This document shows, one piece after another, positions 28,306-37,244 of a stretch of 64,000 bases of DNA (its first letter is position 1; every line of letters begins with the position of its first letter). A model generated the notes under the pieces. It was given only the letters and a program-made list of their open reading frames with translations, searched no databases and was not told the DNA's origin. The stretch spans positions 7,744,001 to 7,808,000 of the forward strand of contig NC_013132.1 in the NCBI RefSeq assembly GCF_000024005.1, given 5' to 3'. Origin of the DNA: Chitinophaga pinensis DSM 2588 (GTDB lineage: Bacteria > Bacteroidota > Bacteroidia > Chitinophagales > Chitinophagaceae). The translations under genes and the position numbers were made by a program.

Positions 28306-28342
28306 TAAGGGAGGCGTCCGCAACTAGTGAACGCCTCCTTTA
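28306..28342 (+). terminator. Intrinsic terminator of the phosphodiesterase gene
   Basis: The inverted repeat GGAGGCGT (28310-28317) / ACGCCTCC (28331-28338) extends outward by A-T and G-T pairs and is followed by TTTATAC. It lies about 20 bases past the stop codon. Confidence 0.75.
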
Positions 28343-28384
28343 TACATTTTACAAAGACGCGTCTTTCAATAAATATTAGTAGAT

Positions 28385-29092
28385 TTATTTTCCAAAATGC
28401 ATATTCAGCAAAGGTAGCCTCCTAAAGCCTCTGGGATTGTTCAGCGCTACATTATACAGACCCAATTGCACCCCCTTCAGCTTATTCGTTTTATTGTATC
28501 CACCAATGGCAAATCCACTGTGTGCTTTTGTATTGTTCAGGAACGCTACAGAAACACCCCTTACCTCTCCGACATCTATTCTAAAGACCCCGACCGCCAT
28601 CCCATTGATCCTGCCGCCAATCGTATCTGCCGGTGTTCTCCTCATAATCAGAAAAGCTGTACCTAATCCATTAAGGGTGCCTCCAAACATCATAAAGCCC
28701 AATCCATAACCATTGAGTTTATCAAAGGCATTCAACAGACCAGTCAGGGCAACACCATTTTCAATATTTATTCCAACGCCAACCGGTGCAATCATAAGTC
28801 CATTGCTTTTATGCTGCGCCCCTCCCGTCAGCATGAGCGAAAGACCATTACTGGTATGCAGACTATCCTCCCCTAAGCTGAAAAAACAGACATCCAGTAT
28901 GTTGGTCTGCTTTACATTTTTGTTGATGAGATTAAATCTAAAACCGGTATAAACAGGTGCATTTCCAAAACAGATACCTGCTCTTTTCGCTCCCAGACTG
29001 AAGTATTTTCCAGGTAGCGAATCCGTCCGGCCAAACAAGAATACCGGGTATAAACAAACAGCTAACAGTACAAGGAATAAGGATTTAACCAT
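28385..29092 (-). CDS. Secreted repeat protein, LA_2272-like surface repeat family
   Basis: 235 residues with a signal peptide (MVKSLFLVLLAVCLYPVFLFG). The mature part is built of short irregular glycine-rich repeats with alternating hydrophobic residues (GLSLMLTGGAQHKSNGLMIAPVGVGINIENGVALTGLLNAF and similar, each ~20 residues; KLKGVQLGLYNVA at the end). The pattern resembles the LA_2272-type surface repeat proteins seen in Leptospira and Bacteroidota, perhaps a beta-solenoid or small barrel. The family function is unknown. It is monocistronic. Confidence 0.6.
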   Translation of the reverse strand: MVKSLFLVLLAVCLYPVFLFGRTDSLPGKYFSLGAKRAGICFGNAPVYTGFRFNLINKNVKQTNILDVCFFSLGEDSLHTSNGLSLMLTGGAQHKSNGLMIAPVGVGINIENGVALTGLLNAFDKLNGYGLGFMMFGGTLNGLGTAFLIMRRTPADTIGGRINGMAVGVFRIDVGEVRGVSVAFLNNTKAHSGFAIGGYNKTNKLKGVQLGLYNVALNNPRGFRRLPLLNMHFGK

Positions 29093-29193
29093 AGATAGGG
29101 AATAATACCAAACTTAATCACTTTAAGCAGCATTTCAAAACATTATGCAGGCTTCGCTAAGGCTATACGTATCAAATAATTATGACAATAATA

Positions 29194-29228
29194 AAGGTCT
29201 TAAACACGACAATCGTATCTAAGACCTT
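29194..29228 (-). terminator. Intrinsic terminator of the DinB-like gene
   Basis: The 9-bp inverted repeat AAGGTCTTA (29194-29202) / TAAGACCTT (29220-29228) is followed on the minus strand by TATTATTG. It lies just beyond the stop at 29233. Confidence 0.65.
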
Positions 29229-29232
29229 CTAT

Positions 29233-29703
29233 TTAATGAGCTTGCACAAACGTTAATTGTTGTTTCACTGCGCCCAGATGATAAGCCGCGTGTGGTACCA
29301 AAGCAAGTACACCCTGTACGAAGAAAGGATTAGACCAATCCGTCACACCCTTAATTGCCACTACCAGTTTGTCATATGCCTCCAGCAAATCCTGCTGCAA
29401 CTTCGTCCACTCCGCTTCATCTACTTCACGGATCTGCCAGCTTTCCTCCCAGTTCCCTTCAGGCTTTTTCCCTTTAAAAAACGCCAGTGCAAAATAGATG
29501 CTCCAGCGCAGATGCTCTGTATGCGCCGCAATAGTAGACCCGCCTTCTACAATAGGAGTAGACGCCTGTTGGGCATTAATGGTTTTAACAGCGGCTGTAA
29601 AGCCCTGACCCGGCTTGGCGTCAATAACCCAGGAATGTTCACCGCCTGTGCCTATGTACAGCTCATGTAATAAATCTAAGAAGGGTTTCAGAATGGACTC
29701 CAT
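29233..29703 (-). CDS. DinB-like four-helix metal-binding protein
   Basis: 156 residues, no signal peptide. The DinB/YfiT-like four-helix bundle is suggested by an N-terminal ILKPFLDLLHELY helix, the segment TIAAHTEHLRWSIYFALAFF and the C-terminal HAAYHLGAVKQQL, whose histidines would form the usual three-His divalent metal site. In this superfamily characterised members include thiol-dependent transferases, but most are of unknown role; the name comes from the damage-inducible B. subtilis gene and does not imply the DinB polymerase. It is monocistronic, downstream of the HTCS gene on the same strand. Confidence 0.8.
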   Translation of the reverse strand: MESILKPFLDLLHELYIGTGGEHSWVIDAKPGQGFTAAVKTINAQQASTPIVEGGSTIAAHTEHLRWSIYFALAFFKGKKPEGNWEESWQIREVDEAEWTKLQQDLLEAYDKLVVAIKGVTDWSNPFFVQGVLALVPHAAYHLGAVKQQLTFVQAH

Positions 29704-29844
29704 AACAATGGTTTTAGTTCACCTACCCGCATCAAATTTATTGCCAGCAGGTACCGTTTGTCGCCCTTATTTTGAAATAGATAAGTTTATAGAAAGTTGG
29801 TTAAAATACTACCAAATTTATGCATATCAGTGCTTGCGCTTGCT

Positions 29845-29881
29845 CGTCGTAGATTCGTCGCTATACCGTCGCCTGTTCGTC
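29845..29881. repeat. Four CGTC motifs at exact 11-base spacing
   Basis: CGTC begins at 29845, 29856, 29867 and 29878, three of them extended to CGTCG. This GC-rich patch stands out in an AT-rich 278-base intergenic region between the HTCS 3' end and the DinB-like gene. It sits about 140-180 bases upstream of the DinB-like start. The region otherwise shows no gene. Confidence 0.6.
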
Positions 29882-29981
29882 CCCAATATTCGCAAGCTAC
29901 ATTAAAACCACCAACAACATAATTATCAATCAGTTATCCTTAAATACACGTCTCCGGAGTAATACTTTTTTAACCATCTGC

Positions 29982-32900
29982 TTACTGCTTCAGTTCCTGT
30001 AAAAACTGCGTCGGCGTCTTCCCGAATTCCTTCTTAAACGCTTTCGTGAAATAAGACTGCGTCTGTATCCCTATCCGTAAAATCACCTCCGACAGTGGTA
30101 CATCCTCATGCGACATGATATACGCTGCTTTCTTTAAACGAATGGTACGTACGAAATCACCGGTGGACTGTCCCGTCAGCTGCTTGATCTTCTGATACAG
30201 GTTCGTTTTACTCATCCCCATACTACTGCACAGCACACTGATATCAAAATCCGGATCCATCAGATGCTCCTCTATCTTTTCCAGCAGTGTATCCATGAAC
30301 TCTTTATCCTTTGTGGATGTCACCAGTTCTTTCGCTTCATAATAATAATCCTTCAGGAATCTTTCCCTTGCCTTCCGGCGTTGTTCCAGCGTATTCCTGA
30401 TCGTGATCAGTAACAACTCAATACTCAAAGGTTTGCCAAAATAAAAATCAGCTCCCGAAGCGGCTCCTTCAATATTGGAAGACAATGCCGTCTTAGCTGT
30501 CAGCATGATAAACGGAATATGACTCGTCTCCAGGTTATCCTTTACCAGCTTACAAAAAGCAATACCGTCCAGTACCGGCATCATCACATCACTGATGATA
30601 ATATCCGGCATCTCTGCCTTTGCTTTTTCAAAACCCATTTGTCCGTCGGACGCCTCTATAATACGATACGTCGGCAACAATGCCCCCTTCAAAAACTCCC
30701 GTAACTCACTGTTATCATCCACCACGAGTATCGTGGCCAATGATGCCTGCGAATGACCAGTGTCCTCCTCCACTTCACTTACACCATTCTCCACCGGCTG
30801 CGTCAACGTATATCGTTGATTGGAGATCAGACTTTCCAGTTGCCGTGCTGTCTTTGCCGGATCTCCCATCCATCGCTCTCCCTCCGCATAATCTTCCTTC
30901 TGATAAGGGATCGATATGATAAACTCCGTCCCCTGCTTCCGCTCACTGTATACGTGTATACTGCCCTTATGCAGGAAAGTGAGACTCTTCACAAATGCCA
31001 GTCCGATACCCGAACCCAGGTGATTTTCATTCACCCTGAAATATCTTTCAAACAAATGCTCGATCGATTCTTTCGAAATACCGATACCATTATCCACCAC
31101 CCTGATATGCAGGTAAGCATCTGTCTTATACTCATTTTGCACCGCCAGTTCATGCGGAAAGGAAGGCTTTATCTCTTCCAGCGAACTACGCATTTCCAGG
31201 GTAATCACTCCGCCCGCAGGCGTATATTTAAATGCATTACTCAGCAGATTGTAAATGATCTTCTCCAGTACCTGATTATCAAACCAGGCTTCTTCTGGTG
31301 GTTGCACCGTATTTACGGTAAACCGGATCTGCTTTTCAACCGCCCATTCCCTGAACTCCTCCGCGATCTCTTCCAGGAATAAAGCCGGATTAGCCGGCAT
31401 CACTTTCAACTGCAGTACACCTGACTCTACTTTCCTGAAATCCATCACCTCATTCACCAGGTCCAGCAAACGATACGCATTCTTCTGCATCAGTTTGAAA
31501 TAATGCAGCTGACCATTGTCTTTTGCATCTCTGATCATCTTCTCCAAGGGACCCAGTATCAATGTCAGCGGTGTACGGAACTCATGGGATATATTCGTAA
31601 AGAATTGCAGTTTCAACTGGTGTACTTCTTCCTTTTTCTTCTCGCTGATCTTCTTTAATTCAGACGCTCTTCTGAAAGCCAGGATCCGGTATACTGCATA
31701 CAGAATGGCAGCAGAAAGCAGTAAGATGAACCACCAGGTTCTCCAGAACGGCGGTTCAATCACCACCACCACAGACGTACCTTTTTCATTCCATACGCCA
31801 TCACTATTCGAAGCTTTTACATGAAACACATAGGTACCAGGATTCAGATTTGTATAAGCGGCCTTGCGCTCATTCCCCACATAATTCCAGTCCTTATCCC
31901 AACCATCAAGTTTATATGCATACTGGTTATTGCCGGGAGCGGTATAATCCAATGTGGCGAAGCTGAACGAAAAAGAAGACTGCCGGTAGTCAAACCTGAT
32001 CTTATCCGTCACACTCACATCCTGTAACAATGGCGAACCCTTCATACCAGGTAACATGCGCTGATTAGCGACCTGCAAATCGGTCAGATAAACTGGCGGC
32101 AGATAATTATTCGTGCGAATCTCCCCCGGGTAGAATGCGTTAAAACCGTTGATGCCGCCAAATAACATCAGACCGTCCTTTGTCTGCAGATAGGCATTCG
32201 CTTCAAATTCCAACCCCTGTAACCCATCTCCCGTATTATACTGTTTATATTGATGCTGATCCGGATGATAACAGGTGATACCATTCGAAGTAGAGATCCA
32301 GAAATTACCCGCCTTATCTTCTGTCATACCTTTGATAAAGGCTGTCCCTAATCCGGCTTCATTTGTATACAAGGCGAAACTATCTGCCGTCTCATTATAC
32401 AGGTACAATCCTGATTGTCCGGCCCACAACCTTCCCTGGGAGTCCGTAAACAACACCCGCAGATCCGGCTTTTTCTCTCCTGCAATAAAATACCAGGATA
32501 TCTTTCCGCTCGCGGGATCATAACAATTCAATCCACCATCATCTGTTCCGATCCAGATCCGCCCTTTTTTATCTTCTGTCATGGACACTGCATTATTACC
32601 AGACAGACGGGTATTCCCCGTCCCGGTAAAACGGGTGAACTGCTGACGATTACGATCATAGATACTCACCCCGCCATAATAAGTAGCTATCCACAACTGG
32701 CCCCTGCTATCTTCCAGTACCTTCTGTACATAATTGGAAGGAATACTCTGCGGGTCAGCCGGATTATTAACAAATCGGGTAAAGCTCTCCGTGCCGGGGT
32801 GATACAGGTTCAGGCCTCCGCCCCAGGTACCTACCCAGAGATTGCCCGTCCGGTCTTCCGTAATACTCAGCACCTCATTCGATCCGATCGTGTTCTTATT

Positions 32901-34181
32901 AAAAGCGTCATATTGATAATGCCGGAAGGTCTGGCTGTTGCGATCCATCAGATTCAGTCCGCCGCCATCAGTTCCTATCCAGATCCTCCCCTTCCCATCC
33001 TCACAAAAAGCCTTCACGTCATTGTAACTCAGACTATTCTGTTTCACCTGCTGCTGGTAGAGCCTGAACTTCTCTGCACCTGGCACATATATATTGATAC
33101 CCCCCCGGTGCGTGCCTATCCATATAATTCCCTGTTTGTCTTCAAAGAGCGCAGACACGGTACGTTGTGACAAACTCCGGGGATATTCCGGTTCATTCTG
33201 ATAATGATAGAAGGAATTACTTTCCGGGTTCAGCAGGTTCAATCCGCCGTTAACGCCTCCTATCCAGATGTTCCCCTGACGGTCGGGAAGGATCGCCCGG
33301 ATCTGGTTAGTGGATATACTGCCTTGTTCCTGTTCCCGGTGACTATACAGCTGGTAGGTACCACTATCAGGATGATAACAGAGGAGACCATCTTCTTCCG
33401 TGCCTAACCATAGATTGTCCTGATGATCATTCCGGATGGTCCGGATAGCCTGCCTTCTCCCATTATAAGGAGACGCTTCGATCAATTGATACCTTGTACG
33501 GTCAAACTCTACCAATCCCATCCCCGTTGCCAGCCAGAAACGGCCTTTGGCATCTTCACAGAAGGCATTCACCCGATCGTCAGAAAACTGCCCTGATTCA
33601 CCTCCGCTATGTCTGAAACTGGAAAAGGTACCCGACTCCCGTTTATACAAATTCAGTCCTCCGCCATAGGTACCAATCCATAAACGGCGTTGCGCGTCTT
33701 CATAAATACAGGTCACCTGGTTATTGCTCAACACCCCCTGCCCCCCTGGCCGGGTGCGAAAACGGGTAAAACTGTTCTTCCCGGCATCAAACCGGTTCAG
33801 ACCATTCTGGGTACCGACCCAGATGACGCCTTCTCTGTCTTCATAGATACACCTGATATAATTATCACTGATACTGGTACTGTCTGCAGCATTATATCGA
33901 TACACAACGATCTGATAACCATCATATTTATTTAGACCGTCCCTGGTACCAAACCACATAAAGCCCCGGCTATCCTGGAAAATCGTCTCAATCGTACTAT
34001 TTGACAGTCCCTGTTCATTGGTCAGGTGACGAAAATGAAGGACCGGTGCCTGGGAAAATACCGGCGCAACAGACAACAATAAGACGCCCAGTAAGGCACA
34101 GCGAAAGAACGCTGCGTAACGTGTCAGGCAATGAGCAGAAAAGCGGAAATACGCCCGGGATAAAGCGTGGAACATACACAC
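29982..34181 (-). CDS. Hybrid two-component system regulator (HTCS) of the galactan PUL
   Basis: 1399 residues carrying a whole signalling pathway in one chain. A signal/anchor region ends near residue 43. Two periplasmic propellers of reg_prop repeats follow (DSRGFMWFGTRDGLNKYDG and about a dozen similar repeats, ~45-720), then a Y_Y_Y domain (~735-800) and one membrane helix (WWFILLLSAAILYAVY, ~805-825). The histidine kinase has SHEFRTPL (phospho-acceptor His ~857) and an ATPase domain with DNGIGIS and GSGIGLAF. A receiver domain (ILVVDD at ~1142; phospho-Asp in IISDVMMP) and an AraC-type DNA-binding domain (~1300-1399) complete it. HTCS proteins bind oligosaccharide directly in the periplasm and activate the adjacent locus, here the divergent SusC operon. 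Confidence 0.95.
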   Translation of the reverse strand: MCMFHALSRAYFRFSAHCLTRYAAFFRCALLGVLLLSVAPVFSQAPVLHFRHLTNEQGLSNSTIETIFQDSRGFMWFGTRDGLNKYDGYQIVVYRYNAADSTSISDNYIRCIYEDREGVIWVGTQNGLNRFDAGKNSFTRFRTRPGGQGVLSNNQVTCIYEDAQRRLWIGTYGGGLNLYKRESGTFSSFRHSGGESGQFSDDRVNAFCEDAKGRFWLATGMGLVEFDRTRYQLIEASPYNGRRQAIRTIRNDHQDNLWLGTEEDGLLCYHPDSGTYQLYSHREQEQGSISTNQIRAILPDRQGNIWIGGVNGGLNLLNPESNSFYHYQNEPEYPRSLSQRTVSALFEDKQGIIWIGTHRGGINIYVPGAEKFRLYQQQVKQNSLSYNDVKAFCEDGKGRIWIGTDGGGLNLMDRNSQTFRHYQYDAFNKNTIGSNEVLSITEDRTGNLWVGTWGGGLNLYHPGTESFTRFVNNPADPQSIPSNYVQKVLEDSRGQLWIATYYGGVSIYDRNRQQFTRFTGTGNTRLSGNNAVSMTEDKKGRIWIGTDDGGLNCYDPASGKISWYFIAGEKKPDLRVLFTDSQGRLWAGQSGLYLYNETADSFALYTNEAGLGTAFIKGMTEDKAGNFWISTSNGITCYHPDQHQYKQYNTGDGLQGLEFEANAYLQTKDGLMLFGGINGFNAFYPGEIRTNNYLPPVYLTDLQVANQRMLPGMKGSPLLQDVSVTDKIRFDYRQSSFSFSFATLDYTAPGNNQYAYKLDGWDKDWNYVGNERKAAYTNLNPGTYVFHVKASNSDGVWNEKGTSVVVVIEPPFWRTWWFILLLSAAILYAVYRILAFRRASELKKISEKKKEEVHQLKLQFFTNISHEFRTPLTLILGPLEKMIRDAKDNGQLHYFKLMQKNAYRLLDLVNEVMDFRKVESGVLQLKVMPANPALFLEEIAEEFREWAVEKQIRFTVNTVQPPEEAWFDNQVLEKIIYNLLSNAFKYTPAGGVITLEMRSSLEEIKPSFPHELAVQNEYKTDAYLHIRVVDNGIGISKESIEHLFERYFRVNENHLGSGIGLAFVKSLTFLHKGSIHVYSERKQGTEFIISIPYQKEDYAEGERWMGDPAKTARQLESLISNQRYTLTQPVENGVSEVEEDTGHSQASLATILVVDDNSELREFLKGALLPTYRIIEASDGQMGFEKAKAEMPDIIISDVMMPVLDGIAFCKLVKDNLETSHIPFIMLTAKTALSSNIEGAASGADFYFGKPLSIELLLITIRNTLEQRRKARERFLKDYYYEAKELVTSTKDKEFMDTLLEKIEEHLMDPDFDISVLCSSMGMSKTNLYQKIKQLTGQSTGDFVRTIRLKKAAYIMSHEDVPLSEVILRIGIQTQSYFTKAFKKEFGKTPTQFLQELKQ

Positions 34182-34293
34182 AGCGTCAAAATTAGATCAA
34201 TAGAACCAAAAAAATGTCAGATAGAATAACAGCCCCGAGGCCATCTATTTTACTTTGCAAACCTAAAATACGGCCAAAATAAAAAATGCCACG
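34182..34293. promoter_or_regulatory. Divergent control region between HTCS and SusC
   Basis: These 112 bases separate the HTCS gene (minus) from the SusC gene (plus), so the HTCS target site should lie here. TTACTTTG (34250-34257) is close to the -7 consensus TAnnTTTG and leaves a leader of about 36 bases. No clear -33 box or direct repeat was found by eye. Confidence 0.4.
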
Positions 34294-37227
34294 ATGAAAA
34301 TTACAAAAAGGGGATTCCACGGTATCATCTATCTTATTGTTGCCTTGTTAGCCGGACTGTCAGCATCAGCCCAGCAAACTGTCAGGGGGATACTCCGGTC
34401 TGCCACCGGAGAAGCTATTCCGGGAGCAACTATTGCAGTAAAAAAAGCAGGCACCGTCGCCATTGCCGATTCGGCTGGCCATTTTTCCATCAAAGCACTG
34501 ACAGGCGATACCCTTGTCGTAAGCTTTGTAGGTTTTAAAAGGCAGGAAATCAGGGTACCTTCCGCCGGCTCCTTAAACATCATTCTCCAGGAGTCCGTAT
34601 CAACGCTCAGCGACGTCGTCGTGATCGGATACGGTACCCGGGCACAGAAAGACCTGACCGGCTCCATCGCTACCGTCAGTTCGAAGGACTTCCAGCAGGG
34701 CGCCATCACTACCCCCGATCAACTGGTAACCGGTAAAGTCGCCGGCGTAGTCATTACGCCCAACAGCGGCGCGCCGGGTGCAGGTGGTACTATCCGTATC
34801 AGAGGGGGTACCTCCCTTAATGCGAGTAATAACCCGCTGATTGTGGTAGACGGGGTACCGCTGACCAGCGAAGGGGTCTCTGGCGTCGCCAACCCACTCA
34901 GTCTGATCAACCCGAACGATATTGAGTCGTTTAACATCCTCAAAGACGCCTCCGCTACCGCCATCTATGGTAACAGAGCCTCCAACGGGGTGATCATCAT
35001 TACGACCAAAAGCGGCTCTTCCGGCAAACTGAAAGTCACTTTCAATACCGTCCTGTCCGAATCCATCAGAAGAAACGAAATCGGCGTCCTGAACGGCGAC
35101 GAATTCCGTCACCTGATCGCCCAAAAGGGTAACGACGAAGAAAAAGCACTTGTAGGCACCGCCAACACCGACTGGCAGGACCAGATCTTTCAGAAAGCCT
35201 TTGGAGGGGACTATAACCTCGGGCTCTCCGGTGGTATCAAAAAACTGCCCTATCGACTGTCCATCGGTCATACCTACCAGGATGGTATCCTGAAAACCAG
35301 CAACATCAAACGGACTTCCGCTTCCCTGAACCTGAATCCATCTTTCTTCGACAACACCTTAAAGGTCACTATCAACCTGAAAGGCGTTTACCAGAAATCC
35401 CGGTTTGCCAATGAAGGTGCTATCGGGGCAGCCATCGGATTCGATCCTACCCAGCCGGTATATGCCAGCAATAAGTATGGTAATTTCTTCGAATGGCTGA
35501 ACGCTTCTACCGGTATTCCTATCGAACTGGCCACCAAAAACCCACTGGGTCAGCTATTGTTGAATTCCAGCCTCAGCGATGTATACAGAAGCATCGGCAA
35601 TATCAAAGTGGACTATAAACTACCTTTCCTGCCTGCGCTGACAGCCACCGCCAATGCCGGCTATGATATCTCTAAAACGGAAGGAAACGGCTTTGTACCG
35701 GCTTATGCCGCCCTCTCCTACCAGCGGGGTGGTTCCATGACGGAATACTCCCAACGGAGAAAAGACAAACTCTTTGATTTCTATCTGACCTATAACAAGG
35801 AACTGAAAGAACTGGCCAGTAAGTTTGATGTCACTGCCGGTTACTCCTACCAGGATTTCTTCAGAGGTAGCCCTGCCTACCCGGTAAGAAACGCCAACGG
35901 TGATGTGATCAATATTCCTGTGGCAGATTCCAGCCGCAATACACTGGTCTCTTTCTTCGCCCGCGCTAACTATAGCTTACTGGATCGCTACCTGCTGACA
36001 GCCTCCTTCCGACGGGATGGTTCTTCCCGTTTCGGTCCAGCCAATCACTGGGGTGACTTTTCCTCCATCGCACTGGCCTGGCGGATTAAAGAGGAAAGCT
36101 TCCTGAAAAACGCCCATCTCTTCTCCGACCTGAAAGTACGTGTAGGTTACGGTGTCACCGGTAATCAGGATATCGGTCTGGCATATCCTTTCCTGCCCAT
36201 TTATACCCAGGGAGCTAATAATGTACAATATCCTTTCGGCAACGGTGCTTACTACACCTACCGTGCAGAAGCCTATGACCCGAATATCAGATGGGAACAG
36301 ACTGCCGCCTGGAATGCTGGTCTGGACTATGGCTTCCTGAACAACAGGATAACTGGTACCCTCGATTTCTATTATAAAAAGACCAAAGACCTGCTGGCTG
36401 ATATTCCTACCGCTGCCGGTGCGAATCTCAGTAACCACGTGCTGACCAACGTCGGTAATATTGAAAGTAAAGGTGTTGAACTCGCTATCAATGCCACCAT
36501 CATCGAAAAGCAGCGACTGAACTGGAAAGCCGGTTTCAATATCAGCTACAACCAGAACAAAATCCTGAAACTGTCCAATGTCTCCGATTCCAGCTCTGAA
36601 GGTATCCTCACAGGCGGTATCTCCGGCGGTACAGGCAACAGTATCCAGATCAACACCGTTGGCTATTCACCACAAACCTTCTATGTCTATAAACAGGTGT
36701 ATGGCCCCGATGGCCGTCCGGTAGAAGGCGTCTATGAGAAACCCGGCGAAGGCAGCAACATGTTCTACAGATATAAATCAGCGAACCCTAAACTGACCAT
36801 GGGCTTTACCTCCCAGTTCAATTACGATCACTGGGACCTCTCCTTCGTATTACGCAGTAACATCGGCAACTATGTATACAACAACATCCGCTCTGCCGGT
36901 GGTGCTTACAATAGTATAAGGACATCCATGGGCTACATGGGTAACGTAAACAGGGACTATCTGAATGCGGGTTTCAGCAACAGCCAGTATTCATCCGACT
37001 ACTATGTGGAAAACGCTTCTTTCCTGCGGATGGACAATTTATCCCTGGGTTACAACTTCGGAAAGATCCTGCGGAATACAGCTTCTCTGCGTGTAAATGC
37101 CATCGTGCAGAATGTATTTGTCGTTACAAAATACAGCGGACTCGATCCGGAGATCTTCAGTGGTATTGACAACAATCCTTATCCAAAACCACGCATCTAT
37201 TCTCTCGGTATCAACATCGCTTATTAA
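34294..37227 (+). CDS. SusC/RagA TonB-dependent transporter of the galactan PUL
   Basis: 977 residues with a signal peptide (ending near LSASAQQ). In order: a carboxypeptidase-regulatory-like domain (about 28-100), the TonB-box/plug with VVVIGYGTRAQKDLTGSI, the SusC signature VVDGVPLTSEGVSG, DASATAIYGNRASNGVIIITTKSG (~210-235), and a barrel ending in IYSLGINIAY. Unlike the two sigma/FecR-linked SusC proteins in this window it has no STN domain, which agrees with control by the divergent HTCS instead. It starts an operon with SusD, the SusE-like protein and GH53. The inferred substrate is galacto-oligosaccharides. Confidence 0.95.
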   Translation: MKITKRGFHGIIYLIVALLAGLSASAQQTVRGILRSATGEAIPGATIAVKKAGTVAIADSAGHFSIKALTGDTLVVSFVGFKRQEIRVPSAGSLNIILQESVSTLSDVVVIGYGTRAQKDLTGSIATVSSKDFQQGAITTPDQLVTGKVAGVVITPNSGAPGAGGTIRIRGGTSLNASNNPLIVVDGVPLTSEGVSGVANPLSLINPNDIESFNILKDASATAIYGNRASNGVIIITTKSGSSGKLKVTFNTVLSESIRRNEIGVLNGDEFRHLIAQKGNDEEKALVGTANTDWQDQIFQKAFGGDYNLGLSGGIKKLPYRLSIGHTYQDGILKTSNIKRTSASLNLNPSFFDNTLKVTINLKGVYQKSRFANEGAIGAAIGFDPTQPVYASNKYGNFFEWLNASTGIPIELATKNPLGQLLLNSSLSDVYRSIGNIKVDYKLPFLPALTATANAGYDISKTEGNGFVPAYAALSYQRGGSMTEYSQRRKDKLFDFYLTYNKELKELASKFDVTAGYSYQDFFRGSPAYPVRNANGDVINIPVADSSRNTLVSFFARANYSLLDRYLLTASFRRDGSSRFGPANHWGDFSSIALAWRIKEESFLKNAHLFSDLKVRVGYGVTGNQDIGLAYPFLPIYTQGANNVQYPFGNGAYYTYRAEAYDPNIRWEQTAAWNAGLDYGFLNNRITGTLDFYYKKTKDLLADIPTAAGANLSNHVLTNVGNIESKGVELAINATIIEKQRLNWKAGFNISYNQNKILKLSNVSDSSSEGILTGGISGGTGNSIQINTVGYSPQTFYVYKQVYGPDGRPVEGVYEKPGEGSNMFYRYKSANPKLTMGFTSQFNYDHWDLSFVLRSNIGNYVYNNIRSAGGAYNSIRTSMGYMGNVNRDYLNAGFSNSQYSSDYYVENASFLRMDNLSLGYNFGKILRNTASLRVNAIVQNVFVVTKYSGLDPEIFSGIDNNPYPKPRIYSLGINIAY

Positions 37228-37244
37228 CCTTGAAAAGAAGGAAC

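Noticed and set aside
30753..31382. Plus-strand open frame opposite the HTCS gene
   Set aside because: It lies entirely antisense to the kinase and receiver region of the HTCS and has no family features.
34600..35271. Minus-strand open frame inside the SusC gene
   Set aside because: Antisense to the conserved SusC plug; its composition is typical of shadow frames.
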